Numbered from the stretch's first letter, positions 10,623 through 20,700 are shown. The stretch is 38,677 nt of DNA from Chara braunii (GCA_003427395.1 BFEA01000554.1:203969-242645); one strand, 5' to 3'. Numbers and translations: made by a program. Notes: generated by a model from the sequence alone, not told the origin.

Positions 10623-10827
10623 CTTGTCTGCAAATCTATCCTGCAGAGCCTGCAGAAAAAACCAGCCACCCCCAGCCTCTGCGCCCAATTAGGCATCTCC
10701 ATCCCCTCCTTGCTGGAGGTGGAAGTGCACCATTTCAGTGCAGTCCTCTCTAGACGAGCCAGGATGGCACTCACCTTCACGTGCTCATCACATTTGAACC
10801 CACTCAGGTAGGTTCGCTGTGCAGTGA

Positions 10828-11234
10828 CCCAGTCTGCCACATCCACCTTTGGGTCCTCGCCAGAGAACATATGTGGAGGAGTCAACTTGGGTCGCTGAAA
10901 ATCAAATGGAGATGAGGGTTGTGAAACTGCTGTTGATTTGGGTGCAGAGGGAGGGGATGTGTGTCTGGATTGTGGGGGTTGCTGGAGTCCCACTTTGGGA
11001 CTCCCAAAAGATGGAGGAATAGTCAGGGTAGGTGGAATCGGCAAATGAGTGAAGAGGCGGTCCAACTTGGAAGAAATATCATCCAATTTCTTGGAGTGAT
11101 CTGACAACTGAACTTCCAGGCTGGAGATCCTTGTGTCCCAGTTAGTAAAATAAGTCTGGTTGATATCATCCTACAACAGGATGAACTCAGCCATATCGTT
11201 ATTGTATTGATTGACACTTGCACTCACTCTGATC
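10828..11234 (-). repeat. 407-bp duplicated gag segment, copy A
   Basis: This 407-base segment is repeated at 11273-11679 with about nine differences by my count. Four of these lie in the first 26 bases and five in the last 110 or so; the middle is identical. The copy ends exactly where the adapter begins. See the adapter entry for why the duplication is probably artificial. Confidence 0.9.
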
Positions 11235-11272
11235 CTGTCTCTTATACACATCTAGATGTGTATAAGAGACAG
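11235..11272. other. Tn5/Nextera mosaic-end junction adapter (artefact)
   Basis: The 19 bases CTGTCTCTTATACACATCT are followed immediately by their exact reverse complement, AGATGTGTATAAGAGACAG. This is the Tn5 mosaic end in the head-to-head form produced as the circularisation junction in Nextera mate-pair libraries. It is not biological sequence of this genome. It sits at the exact boundary of a 407-bp duplication, showing that the assembly was joined through a chimeric, untrimmed read or scaffold fill. Confidence 0.97.
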
Positions 11273-11679
11273 CCCGATCTGCAACATCCACCTTCGGGTC
11301 CTCGCCAGAGAACATATGTGGAGGAGTCAACTTGGGTCGCTGAAAATCAAATGGAGATGAGGGTTGTGAAACTGCTGTTGATTTGGGTGCAGAGGGAGGG
11401 GATGTGTGTCTGGATTGTGGGGGTTGCTGGAGTCCCACTTTGGGACTCCCAAAAGATGGAGGAATAGTCAGGGTAGGTGGAATCGGCAAATGAGTGAAGA
11501 GGCGGTCCAACTTGGAAGAAATATCATCCAATTTCTTGGAGTGATCTGACAACTGAACTTCCAGGCTGGAGATTCTTGCGTCCCAGTGAGTAAAATAAGT
11601 CTGGTTGATATCATCCTACAACAGGATGAACTCAGCCATATCCTTATTGTATTGACTGACACTTGCACTCACTCTGATC
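11273..11679 (-). repeat. 407-bp duplicated gag segment, copy B
   Basis: This is the second copy, starting directly after the adapter and having the same length as copy A. The continuation beyond 11679 into the gag N-terminus shows this side is collinear with the upstream gag. Copy A is collinear with the downstream gag. Confidence 0.9.
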
Positions 11680-11882
11680 TTTCCAATGTCTGTTATGAGG
11701 AGTTTTCTTCTAGCTTCCTTCTGATCGGCCTCCTCCCTACGCTTCATCTCAGCCTTCAGAGCCTCAACTTCCTGTGCCTGTTTCCGGAGTTTCTCCTCCT
11801 CAGCCAGCAGTTCAGCCTCTAAAGGGGAGAGAGGAAGTTGAGGCTTTTCTTCAGAAGCTTCTCCCTTCTCTGAACCAAACAT

Positions 11883-13346
11883 TTTGAATTACCCACAATT
11901 CAGATAAATAAAAATAAACAATGATCATAAGACAAGACAGGAAGTAACAGGAATTGAGTTTTCTTTGCAGTACTCACTCAATTGCAGTCACCTGCCTGAA
12001 AGGAGAAGTTGGTTAGTCTGAGTGCTCAGTCTTTGCAGACCACTTGAGGGTCAGGGTCAGTTTAGAGTACACTCAACAAAAATCCATTTCACGATTTTGC
12101 AATCCCTGCCCTGACACAACAATTGCATGCAATTACTGCAAATCCTGTATCAATTACTTGCAAGATGCAGTCTTGGACTGATTACTAGTGATTAGAAGTT
12201 AGACCGAGTGACTAATTAGTGACCAACAGGTTTCCACTGATGACCAAGGTGCAACGATTTACAGGGTATCCTATTTCTAGACCTACCATACAGACTTCAC
12301 CACTGTCTGACCCTGTATGCCATACCCTGGGTATGGCGAATTACAGTAATCACAGTAATTGACTCAGAACATCAAATCTGATTGTACGATTTCAGACACA
12401 GACTGTACATTGAATTGCGATTTACCAGGGACTGGCAGAATTGATTTTTGACGGACAGAACTGAAGTTATGACTGACCCTAGTCTAGCCAAGCTTCAGCT
12501 ATGGCAGCGCATAATTCAAATTTGCATTATCACTGACAACAGGGCCCTGAATACACCAGTTCACTACACAGTATGAATCACAACACTGTAAAGCAATCAC
12601 AAATGATTTTTTTTTTGAGTCAGAAAGGAGGTCAAACAAGGTTGGTAGAAGTCAAAGATGATAGGTAGGGGAAGTTGGCTATGGCTGTCCCATAGTATGA
12701 ATTTCGATTTTCAGTTGTCAACTGACTGGCAGACCATAATTCGCTATTCTAAAAATAGCCCAAAAATTGCCACACAGAGTAGAGTAAGGAACACACTTAC
12801 TTCAGGGATATCTCTGAAGAAGATGATTGCAACCCTGGCTATGGTTGTCTGGTCAACCCCATCTCGCCAGTTTCATCTCCTAGTGATTCCCAGTGTTCCA
12901 CGTACCAAATCTCCCGAAACTTGGTGATCCAGTAGTTACCCTGAGGCGCTTCATCCTCAACTGACAGAATCACTGAATTTTGACTCCCAGATGCTGATAA
13001 CTGAGATACTCAATGCAACGCTACTTTACCCTGTAATGCGCTGCTTGGAAATTGGGGATCCTGACCCAATTCCAAAATCGCAACCTCCTGGGATCACTTC
13101 CTTGCTAATCGCCAGTATCCAGATGAGTCGCCAGGCTCAAAATTGCCTCCTCAGAGCCTCCCAGGCCTCTGAGCACCAATCGCCACTCACCCTCTGACCA
13201 ATTCTTCTCGCCACACACTCACCACCACCACCCTTACTGTCACCAACCCTGAAGATGACAAATCGCCGTGAAACTCAACTCCAGTGTCTCGCCAGATAGT
13301 GGTAGTTGCTCCAACTCATCAATCGCTCCACTGTCTGGATCCAATC
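11883..13346 (-). other. Non-coding leader of the gag-only LTR element
   Basis: About 1.46 kb lies between the primer binding site and the gag start. No long open frame exists on the minus strand. Plus-strand frames here are short and unrecognised. A leader of more than 1 kb is long but seen in plant LTR elements. Confidence 0.5.
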
Positions 13347-13358
13347 GCTCCGATACCA
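13347..13358 (-). promoter_or_regulatory. tRNA-iMet-type primer binding site
   Basis: The plus strand reads GCTCCGATACCA, i.e. TGGTATCGGAGC on the minus strand. That is one base different from the canonical TGGTATCAGAGC and identical to the sites at 32121-32132 and 35907-35918. It lies two bases from the LTR edge at 13361, the expected spacing, and fixes the element's orientation. Confidence 0.85.
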
Positions 13359-13360
13359 AC

Positions 13361-14061
13361 TATTATGATTCTGGTTGTCTGTTGTCTGAAGACCAACACT
13401 CACTCACATAGACTTCCTGGTATGCCCATACATACACAGAAGGAAGGGGAGAGGATAGGAGTATCACACCGCATATGGAAAGATGAACACAACGGAAGAC
13501 TTGACCATGCGATATGACAGGGTACACCGAAAGTGCAATTCACTCCACTCAATCCTCATAACCAGTCATAAAGAAAAGTCGAGTAGATCACATCTGAGAA
13601 ACAATGAAGCAATGATAGTTCGAACCCAGTATCAACACTGTTTATTAAACTTAGAGTCTCGAATTGTCAGGTTAACCCCAAAATTATGGTGCGTTGCTCA
13701 TAAATGACCAGCGTTTCACTCCCCAATCCTGAGTAACTGCTAATAACACCCCTGAGTCCCTGAAACACCAAGCGCCACCCAGATACTGCCTCCAGAGGTA
13801 AGTGCCACCCTGAAACAGGCCTCTGAGGCCAAGCGCCACTCAGAGGGTGAAGAAGAAGACCAGTGCCACAGTGTCTGATGATGATGAAGTGTCAGATGAC
13901 TTCCCGGGTGGAAGTCTGCAGCAACGCCACCTCTCCTGACAAGATTAACTCTGAGGAACAAGTTGCAGCTAAGGCTGCAGCGTACCACACCCTGTAACCC
14001 TACTCTGGAAGAGGGTCCAGCAGGGCACCACTTCTCGCCTCCAGCAGACCTCGAATAGCTC
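13361..14061 (-). repeat. Right (5') LTR of the gag-only element
   Basis: It starts TATTATGATTCTGG (the left copy has TGTTATG, so the terminal TG has mutated here) and pairs with 9715-10622. Similarity between the two ends at AATAGCTC. The true LTR may reach further right, because the left copy could have lost its U3 end by deletion. It lacks the 225-bp insert. Confidence 0.75.
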
Positions 14062-14643
14062 GGACCTCTGGACAGCCCCGCGTTCTATCAGAGTACAGTG
14101 CCGGTCCCAGCTATGGCCGACAATCCGCAGGTCCAGCTATGTCTGTCTCCTTCAACGCTGAGCTGCTACCACCTCTAGTTCACGCGTTGCACCGCAGCGA
14201 TGTACACAGTACCGACTGCCAAAAAAGCCCCAAACAGTGTTCCCTAAACCTATTCATAGTCTACCCTAGCCTAGACACGACCTACACCGGACTGATAGGA
14301 CTGACCAGTGCCGTTTTCCGTTTTGGCCTCTCGGCCTCTCCCTACCCGGCTATAGGCTATAGGACCGTCTATTGGCATAGGCCCTTGGGGCCTGTCCATC
14401 ATAGGGGTAGCGCAGGCCTGCTATACGCAGTTAGGGTAACTGTAGAGAATTCGGTTAGTGCGGGCCTATAATTTTCCCAAATTTGCAGATATGTCCCTCA
14501 CGGATTTCCTCACAGTCAGCTGTTGCGTTTAGCCCTCAGCCAAACAAAATTACGAATCTAACCTAAGACGCGACCCGACTGAGGCAAGCCCCAAGCTTCG
14601 CCCTCGGCCCAATGTACAGTCCACTGAGAATCTGCTGGCTTCA
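14062..14643. other. No recognised gene; possible U3 continuation
   Basis: Mixed-composition DNA with repeated CTATAGG-type words near 14340-14420. It may be the outer part of the LTR that the left copy lacks; no second copy is in the window to test this. Confidence 0.35.
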
Positions 14644-14853
14644 TTACACCACTTGAATCCTGGTTGTGATCGTCGTACTGTCGGTGACGTTGAATAATTC
14701 CTGAGGATCTTTGGGGCTGTCCTTAAACTCCCTCTTGGTCAACCAGATCAATCGGATGTAAGGCTCGTTGCACGCGAGGATAAAGAAGGGGTAGGACTGG
14801 TTATAGACAATTTCCTGGGCATAGGGGTGGGCCGATTGCACACCTTCAGACAC
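14644..14853 (-). CDS. Hypothetical protein fragment
   Basis: The minus frame reads with protein-like composition: balanced hydrophobic, aromatic and charged residues, including QEIVYNQSYPFFILACNEPY and IRLIWLTKREFKD. It ends at a natural-looking TAA. It opens with GTG, not ATG, and a stop lies six codons upstream, so it would have to be an exon or a broken 3' end. I recognise no domain, and no neighbouring exon was found. It could be the tail of a real host gene, a fragment inside a transposon, or chance. Confidence 0.25.
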   Translation of the reverse strand: MSEGVQSAHPYAQEIVYNQSYPFFILACNEPYIRLIWLTKREFKDSPKDPQELFNVTDSTTITTRIQVV

Positions 14854-15273
14854 GCCGCGTTCAGAGCTTCAGGACGTCGAAATCAAGTGACTATTGAAGA
14901 GGGATACAGGGGGAGGGAGGATACCAGTAAATAGTTCAATTATTTATTATTGGAAAATTCCATTCTGCATGCACAACTAACAAATTATTTTATTTTATTT
15001 TTGATTAGCTAGTTGTGACGGACGCTGCTAAGAACTGACAGATAGCTGCAGATAGGTAGTACACATTCCAGGCTGCATTGCAATCTGTCTCAAACTAGTC
15101 AAAAGTACAAATAGAATTGTTTGTAGGAAACTGAGATTATCTGCTAGTACCGCTTGGCTACTTTTTGACAAACTGGACCAAGTGTTTATTTATTTATTTT
15201 TAGTTGGTTGGATACCATGCTGCGGTAGGTCCCAGTAAGGACACTAGTGCAGATCGTAGACCACACGTAGCTC
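14854..15273. other. No recognised gene; A/T-rich spacer
   Basis: Contains T/A-rich runs near 14980-15005 and TTTA iterations near 15186-15200. No primer binding site was found upstream of the following gag remnant. Confidence 0.4.
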
Positions 15274-17150
15274 ATGAGTGGAGATGACAGTGGGGTTGAT
15301 AGACTAGAGGAGAATGATAGGAGATTAACCAGAAGACATGCACTCAGTCGACCAACCACTTTCCTAGTGTTAGAACAAGGAGAGGAAAGGAGGCTGCGGA
15401 GAGAAGCCAGAGAGAGAGGAATATTGCAGAGGGCTAGGGAAGCAGCAGCCAACGCCGGAAGGGCACTAGCAGCGGCAACAGCAGTAGAGGCTAGAGCCAG
15501 TGCTGACGCAGCCATGGCTACCACCTCTACACAAGTCTCCTCTCAGGCATCTTCATCAGGTGTCAGTCAGGGAATATCCCAGGCTTCCGTCAATCAATCT
15601 GCTGGCCTGCAGGTCAGCTAGCAGCAGCCAATGTCAGATGAGGATTACGAGATCCAAGAAACGAATGCTCTCCATGATCAGTTACAGTGCCAGTTGCGGG
15701 AAGTAGAAGAAAGGAGAGATGGAGAAAGACTTAGAAAAGCTAGACTAGAGGCAAGGGGGGAGGAGTTAGGTAAGTTGGAGATGTGTCAGTACTCAATCCT
15801 GTAACGCTGTCCCTTCGGAACTCCCTTTTGAGTGTAGCTGAAGTACAAGCCGTGCAGCAAGAGATGCTGGCTGCACTGATAGCTGGGCAGAATCAGATTC
15901 AGACCGCACTGCGGGGGCCACGACCTCCGGTCAGGCAGCCACAATATGCTGTACGCTGCAGCCGATAGGGCAACCCTTTACCCCCCAGTTTGGCATACGC
16001 ATATCAGGCGGTCTAGTAGCAGGTAGTAGTAGGCAGGTTCCTGTACAGCCTTCTTAGTTTCCCTAACCGGTGGTTGCCGCTACAGGGCAGCCACAAGTGC
16101 AACAACCTTTGCAACACGGTCCGCAGCAGCAGCAAGGGCAACAATTGCTGCCGCAGCGACCTGTCCCACCGGTTTCACAACCGATGCAGCAAGCACAAGG
16201 ATTCTACCATCCATGCAGTGGACACCCAAGATACCCTTGCTGTGTCCTAAACCCTTCTCTGGCGAAAAGAAGAAGGATGAGGACCTGGATACCTGGGTGA
16301 GGATTGTGCCTACTTATGTGAGGCACAAGCCCACTAGGACAGAGGAGGAAGTCATTGTTGTTGCGTCCTTTCTAGAAGGCTCGGCAGCCAGATGGTTGAA
16401 TGGGTTAGTACAACAACAGGGCTACGATCAGAACTTCGATGGTTGGGCACAAGCTAGATCATTGGAAGAGTTCGTACGGTTAGTCTAAAACAGGTGGCAT
16501 GATCCCCAAGGGGCTCAGAAGGCCACTGACTCGCTGGCTAGTCTTGGATCGAAAAGATATCGGACGGTTCGCGAGGTAACAAACGTCGTAAAGCGATTGA
16601 TCGTTGTCCCTGGTGTGCGGTACGAACCGCAAGTTCTCTTGACAACTTATTTGCGATGTCTTCCTACAGATGCTAAAAATAAGTTGGTCGATGAGGCCTC
16701 CATCGATGTACATGACTTTGCTTCTTTCAGCAGGAACGCCTTAGACATTGAGGGTAGGCTTGGGGGTGTCCAGCGAGGACTGGTAGATGGGAGAAAGAAG
16801 AAGCTCCCTCAAGATTGGAAGAAGAAGGGCAACCTCATGTTCGCTGACCATGACGGTCAAACGACGTAGATTGATGACCACTTTGACCTTGGGGAAGTAA
16901 CAGAGTTGGATGGGGGTGGAGACACTTCAGATGGTGGAGTGGTCGCTCCTGTCAGGAAAAAGACTAAGGGGGCCGGAAAACAGAACGCAGGCGGACCCAA
17001 GGGTCAATATGGAACACCCATATGGGTGAAGCTTCGTCTAGAGTACGAGGTGTGGCGAGACAGCGTTGCACGAGGCACTTGCCTGAATTGTGGCTAGTAT
17101 GGTCACACCATGGCTAAGTGCAAGAGTAAGCAGGTCGCCACGTCGCGTCC
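15274..17150 (+). pseudogene. Gypsy gag with CCHC knuckle, many stops
   Basis: The first frame (15274-15621) is Arg/Glu- then Ala-rich, likely coiled coil, and ends at TAG. The same frame continues with SDEDYEIQETNALHDQLQCQ. After a shift there is a Gln/Pro-rich linker (about 16080-16200) and then the capsid-like part: CPKPFSGEKKKDEDLDTW, VIVVASFLEGSAARWLNGLV and SLEEFVRLV. After a stop at about 16486-16488 the reading resumes to RYEPQVLLTTYLRCLPTDAK and NKLVDEASIDVHDFASF. A CCHC knuckle, CLNCG then YGHTMAKC (about 17084-17123), has its spacer residue replaced by TAG. Capsid and knuckle would package element RNA. Confidence 0.78.
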
Positions 17151-17230
17151 TCGATAGTGACGGGCGAATCTTCAAACTCTGGTGATGCTTCTACGAACAC
17201 TTCGCAGGGAAACACCTCGGGCCAGTAGGA

Positions 17231-17741
17231 GTGTTAGCTGCTCTTACTCGTGCTGAAGTGACAACCTTACCTTCTCCATTCCAGACGAAGGTCAAGGCTA
17301 TTGACCCATTGATCGCCCCGCAGACATATCTAGACCAATCAATGCTCTATTCGATAGATGTGTCTGAGTCCTTAGAGGAGTTAGAAACTGAGTGGTTAGA
17401 GAAAAACCCTAGAGACTTCTGGGCGATGTTAAACAACGGTCCAAAAGGTGAACATTTTGTGGTAGAAGTTGATGCAGGTGGCCGAAAGGTTGGCGCCTTT
17501 GCAGACATAGGTTCTACGCGAAACTTCATTAGTCGTGCTTGTGTGGATAGCCTGCGCTTAGGGGACCAAGTGCAACGGCTTAGCAGGTTTGTAGCATCTA
17601 CCTTAGCCAACAAGCACTCTATGGTAGTAAAGGACTATGTCAAGGACGTAGTCTGCACCTTCTCCTATGGAGAGGGGAACTGAGACACAAGATCTCGTTC
17701 CTAGTTAGCAATGAACTGCCATTCAACATGTTTGCTCGGCA
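17231..17741 (+). pseudogene. Gypsy aspartic protease, truncated, altered active site
   Basis: The frame 17231-17683 contains VEVDAGGRKVGAFADIGSTR followed by NFIS, the retropepsin active-site region. The expected D-S/T-G-A is D-I-G-S here (codons 17504-17515), so Asp is kept but the Ser/Thr is Ile. After the stop near 17681 the protein continues in another frame to HKISFLVSNELPF, and in a third to LLGMY near 17732-17746, the usual second protease block. There the homology ends at the CT repeat. The protease would have matured the polyprotein. Confidence 0.7.
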
Positions 17742-17744
17742 TGT

Positions 17745-17745
17745 A

Positions 17746-17801
<56 letters not shown>
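17745..17801. repeat. (CT)n microsatellite
   Basis: A nearly pure CT run of about 57 bases, equal to (GA)n on the minus strand. The related LTRs at 34909 and 38000 carry (GA)n at the matching place, so it belongs to the LTR fragment, not to the gypsy remnant. Confidence 0.95.
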
Positions 17802-17803
<2 letters not shown>

Positions 17804-18090
17804 GAAGAAGAAAAAGAATCAGAGGGAGGGAGGAGGAAGAGAAGTTATGGACCTGGAGGGAGACGAAGAAGAAGAATCCTCTCGAAGTCTTTCGAAGGTG
17901 GAGCCAGATACTGACCAGCATAAAGGTGTCTCCTAGGAGCTGTGATGCAGGTGGAAGACGCCCAAAGTCTGGCCTCCGCCCTCAGCCTCCTACTCTACTA
18001 CTCTACCTATCTCCTCTACTGCAAACAGCGCTGCCCAGGAGAGTGTAGACCTCAACCTCTAACTCTGTGTGCCACAAATGAGGCGGGGCC

Positions 18091-18099
18091 AGCTATATA
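18091..18099 (-). promoter_or_regulatory. TATA box of the LTR fragment
   Basis: TATATATA lies in the same relative position as CTATATAG in the two LTRs on the right (35173 and 38264). It sits downstream, on the minus strand, of the GGCGCCA repeat block. Likely the U3 core promoter. Confidence 0.45.
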
Positions 18100-18137
18100 T
18101 ACTGCTGGGCTTACTGCTGCATGGCCAAAGGAGGAGT

Positions 18138-18320
18138 GTTGGCGCCCAACTGGAATGCTGCAAACTGGGCCCCAAGGAGCCTCACTAAAAGACAAACGGA
18201 ATGCTGAAATCTGGCGCCTAAACTGAGACAGGAGTTTGCAAAACTGGCGCCCAAACTGAAATAGAAGTGAACGTGGCTCCCAACTGAAATGTTGCAAACT
18301 TGCGCCCAACTGAATCTGGC
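18138..18320 (-). repeat. Degenerate GGGCGCCA repeats in U3
   Basis: Four to six imperfect copies of a unit seen on the plus strand as GGCGCCCAAACTGAAAT, often followed by GCTGCAAACT. The intact LTR at 34909 has two such copies (CTTAGGCGCCAG and CTTGGGCGCCAG), so the block seems amplified here. Confidence 0.65.
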
Positions 18321-18526
18321 CGAGGGAACGGCCACTGAACTTGTATCGGTCCCACTCTGCTGGCAGATACACTAAAGGGAAGGTCACTGAACCAGACTGA
18401 AACAGGGACTGAGGCCGGCCAGGAAAGCAATGCTGAGGCCCAAAACGAACGAAGGAACCCCCTAATCTTCTAGCCAACCCCCTAACCCACTACCAGGCCC
18501 AAGGGGCCCGTGTGGTGCATACCTCA

Positions 18527-20164
18527 TTGGTCACTGTTTGTTACATTAATCCGGGCATCATAAATACATTCTTTTTTTTTTGGTGTAAAACAAAAGTTAC
18601 AAAAAAAACTCGCATTTTATTAATTGTAAAACAAGGAGGCCGGAAATCCCTCCACATCTCAACCTGGGAACTGGGGCCATTACCGAGCTTCGGCTTGATG
18701 CTGCAAGATTTTGAAGGAACGGTTCTCGCTCTCATCCGCTGCATTTTGGGCAGATGAGATGTCTGCCATGCTGGAGGATGGGGTGTCAGTAGATCTCTCA
18801 AGAGGGGTCCGCTCTTTGCTCATGTTTGGACGAACGCTCCTCTTCCACTTCCTCACACTTTAAAAAAGAACAACTTCTCTCTCCCTTCTCTCTCTTTCCG
18901 CTTGTGCACGCGTCTCATTACTGGACATAGATAGCTCAGATAAAAAAATAAAAATAAATCACAAAAGAGAATAGAACGCCTAGCCGGAGCAGCAATTCAT
19001 TTGGACTAGAGAACGGCGTCCACGCAGCAGAATAAAATAAATAATAATTAAAAAATCAAAGAGAGGTCTGACTCAACGAACGGGTCCGGTCAAATCAGAT
19101 TGGAGATCCCCTCTTGTCTAACCCAACGTGGAACATGTACCACGAATAAGTCAGACGAAAGAACAACTAACTGAAGCAATGGAGATTTCGAGGGGTGCAG
19201 ACGGTCGCCGAGTCAGATGCGGGGCAGTGTGTGAGAACATGCAGTAAGACCAGTCAAGATCCCCTTGAAAGGAATGTCCCTACTAGCCGTGTGTCCCCCC
19301 AGTTTCAGCATAGCAAAGAAATGCAACGGATGGCAACAAATTTGGGCCCGAAGTGTCCTGTCCCATTGGGCCTGGTCCCACTGAGTCCTGAAGGGTCCCA
19401 AGTAGGTCGTGGACCAGGACCAATCAGAAGGGTGTCCTAAGATGGTCCCAAACTGCCTCTACCGTACTGAAAAGGAAACAACAACTTTCAGCAAGAACCT
19501 ACTCCTACAACCATTCAGGAATGAAGAGGCAATGCACTGTAGAAAGATATATCATTGAGAACAAGATACATCATCCATCCATCCATCAGGTGAGAAAGCA
19601 ATCCACATGCTCACACACACAACCAAGACCGCCGAGAAGAGGAAAAGAACCCAGCACACCCCAACAGGCCACGAAGCACCAAGCAACCTCCCGTAGGCAC
19701 ACCCAAGTCACACGGCACTTACCTGTGAGGCCCAGCCTCCAAAGATGAAACAACGACTCACCCCCCTCTCTCATAGGTCCTCCTGACCCCTAGCTACCAC
19801 TACAAGAAGTGTCCTAGCATGACTAAGAGGGCTCTCCTGCACCCATGTTACAACGCCGAATCCTCCGTCGTTCTTGAAGACCAAGGTAGCAGCTTGCAGC
19901 TCTTCAATGCACATGCAGCCTCCGGTCAAGTCTCCCTCTTGAGGGGAACCTCAAAAGTCACTCAATGTCTTCTTGAAGTCCAGATCCCAGGTGCGAGTAC
20001 CTCTCACTCTCTACTCCCTCTCGCTCAGTTCAATCAGCCTCCTTTGTACTTTGCCACCCCATACAATCACTCAAGCAACCTGGTCAGGTCTGATGTCGAC
20101 CCTACATGACCTAACCAGGTAGGGGCAGCATCCACATACCTCGCTGCCCCTCTTAACCCTAACT
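18527..20164. other. No recognised gene
   Basis: A T10 run near 18572 begins a segment whose GGGGCCATTACC (about 18673) also occurs at about 25346 in the retroposon insert, suggesting a related 3' end. There are short (CATC)n at 19573-19587 and CT-rich strings near 18870-18900. Frames on both strands look random. The segment from about 19500 to 20250 is probably the leader of the LTR element whose primer binding site is at 20253. Confidence 0.35.
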
Positions 20165-20223
20165 TCCAACCCTAATCCGAGATTAGGTTAGCCCTAACCC
20201 AATTCGGAATTAGGGTTAGGGTA
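20165..20223. repeat. Inverted CCCTAA/TTAGGG words
   Basis: CCCTAACCCAATT, then CGG, then AATTAGGGTTAGGG form a near-perfect inverted repeat, with further ACCCTAA words just upstream. It looks telomere-like but is short and degenerate. It lies just inside the primer binding site of the element starting at 20253. Confidence 0.6.
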
Positions 20224-20252
20224 GTTCAACACCTCTCGCCAGCTAGTAAGTC

Positions 20253-20264
20253 CATTCTGATACC
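20253..20264 (-). promoter_or_regulatory. Probable tRNA-iMet-type primer binding site
   Basis: The minus strand reads TGGTATCAGAAT, matching the first ten bases of the canonical site. It is followed (plus coordinates) by AAA and TGTTACGATCCTGG, which matches the LTR end TGTTATGATTCTGG at 9715. So this is another member of the same LTR family, minus strand, with its LTR to the right. Confidence 0.65.
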
Positions 20265-20267
20265 AAA

Positions 20268-20700
20268 TGTTACGATCCTGGTCATTTCCAAAGTGCAAAT
20301 TCACACGGAAAGATAATGCCACCCAATTGCGAAAGAAATGAAAGCACTTGCAAAGAGATAGAGACCAGAGAAGAGAGAAAGAAGAAGAAGAAGAAGAAGA
20401 AGAAGAAGAAGAAGAAGAAGAAGCAGAAGATGAAGTTGTACACCAGCAAGACCAATGACAAATTCCCCTTCTCTCTCCACCTTCCTCCTCCTCCTTGACT
20501 TCGCCAATCTTATTCTTCTTCCACTTCTGTGTTGTCTAATCGTGCCTGCACTCCTGTGCCCACATGCAGCATCATGTCTCGTGCACAGTCTTTAAAGCCT
20601 AAGCGTATGGACTGCAGGGCGATATCATGGCCCCTCAGATGGCGGAAGTGCTCTTGCTGCGCCCTCAACAGTACCTCTACATAAATAATAATATTAACAA
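20268..20700 (-). mobile_element. LTR fragment of the 9715 family; right end uncertain
   Basis: It begins TGTTACGATCCTGG at 20268. A possible end is the TTAACA near 20694-20699, but this rests only on terminal complementarity. It contains a (GAA)n tract (about 20379-20423). No second LTR or gag was found to the left, so the element is fragmentary. Confidence 0.4.
20379..20423. repeat. (GAA)n microsatellite
   Basis: About fifteen AAG/GAA triplets. Confidence 0.95.

Larger units (their letters stand above)
10559..11882 (-). pseudogene. Gag of the LTR element, split by adapter and duplication
   Basis: The minus-strand start at 11882 opens MFGSEKGEASEEKPQLPLSP, followed by a Glu/Lys-rich coiled coil (about residues 20-65). 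An in-frame TAG follows ILL, near 11616-11618. Beyond it the frame continues with DDINQTYFTHWDARISSLEV and a Ser/Pro-rich linker, then RPKLTPPHMFSGEDPKVDVA. Next, on the far side of the adapter, come DWVTAQRTYLSGF and VSAILARLERTALKWC, which are retrotransposon gag (capsid) blocks. A 407-base part is present twice around the adapter at 11235-11272, so the locus as assembled is not a true gene arrangement. The frame closes near 10559 without a CCHC knuckle or protease. Confidence 0.75.
9715..14061 (-). mobile_element. Minus-strand LTR element with gag only (TR-GAG-like)
   Basis: Two direct copies of the same LTR sequence (9715-10622 and 13361-14061) flank an internal region. On the minus strand this region starts with a tRNA-iMet-type primer binding site (13347-13358), a long non-coding leader and a gag gene. 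The gag frame runs almost into the left LTR; no protease, RT or integrase is present. That layout resembles the non-autonomous plant elements called TR-GAG, or it is an autonomous element that lost pol and the U3 end of one LTR by deletion. No target-site duplication was identified. The internal part contains a library adapter artefact. Confidence 0.7.
15274..17741 (+). mobile_element. Ty3/gypsy-type remnant: gag and protease only
   Basis: A plus-strand series of broken frames gives a coiled-coil gag N-terminus, a capsid-like domain, a CCHC zinc knuckle and an aspartic protease, in the gypsy order. The sequence ends within the protease C-terminal block and switches at about 17742 to a CT microsatellite and a foreign LTR. 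RT, RNase H and integrase are missing. At least six stops or frameshifts show it is old. Confidence 0.75.
17745..18526 (-). mobile_element. Degenerate LTR fragment related to the 34909-35903 LTR
   Basis: On the minus strand the start reads TGAGGTATGCACCACACGGG. It aligns with the start of the LTR at 34909 (TGTGTCATACTGCGCACCAC, then ACGGGCC). Further shared blocks follow in the same order: repeated GGCGCCA-containing words, a TATATATAGC box, CTCTCC..GGGCAG..GCGCTG, GCGGAGGCCAG, GGTCAGTATCTGGC, and finally (GA)n. No primer binding site or internal region follows, and it directly abuts the broken gypsy protease. It is a solo or truncated LTR whose insertion, or a linked deletion, removed the gypsy pol region. 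Confidence 0.6.

Noticed and set aside
20165-20223. Interstitial telomere
   Set aside because: Only a few degenerate TTAGGG/CCCTAA words in inverted order, not a tandem TTTAGGG array; more likely part of an LTR leader.
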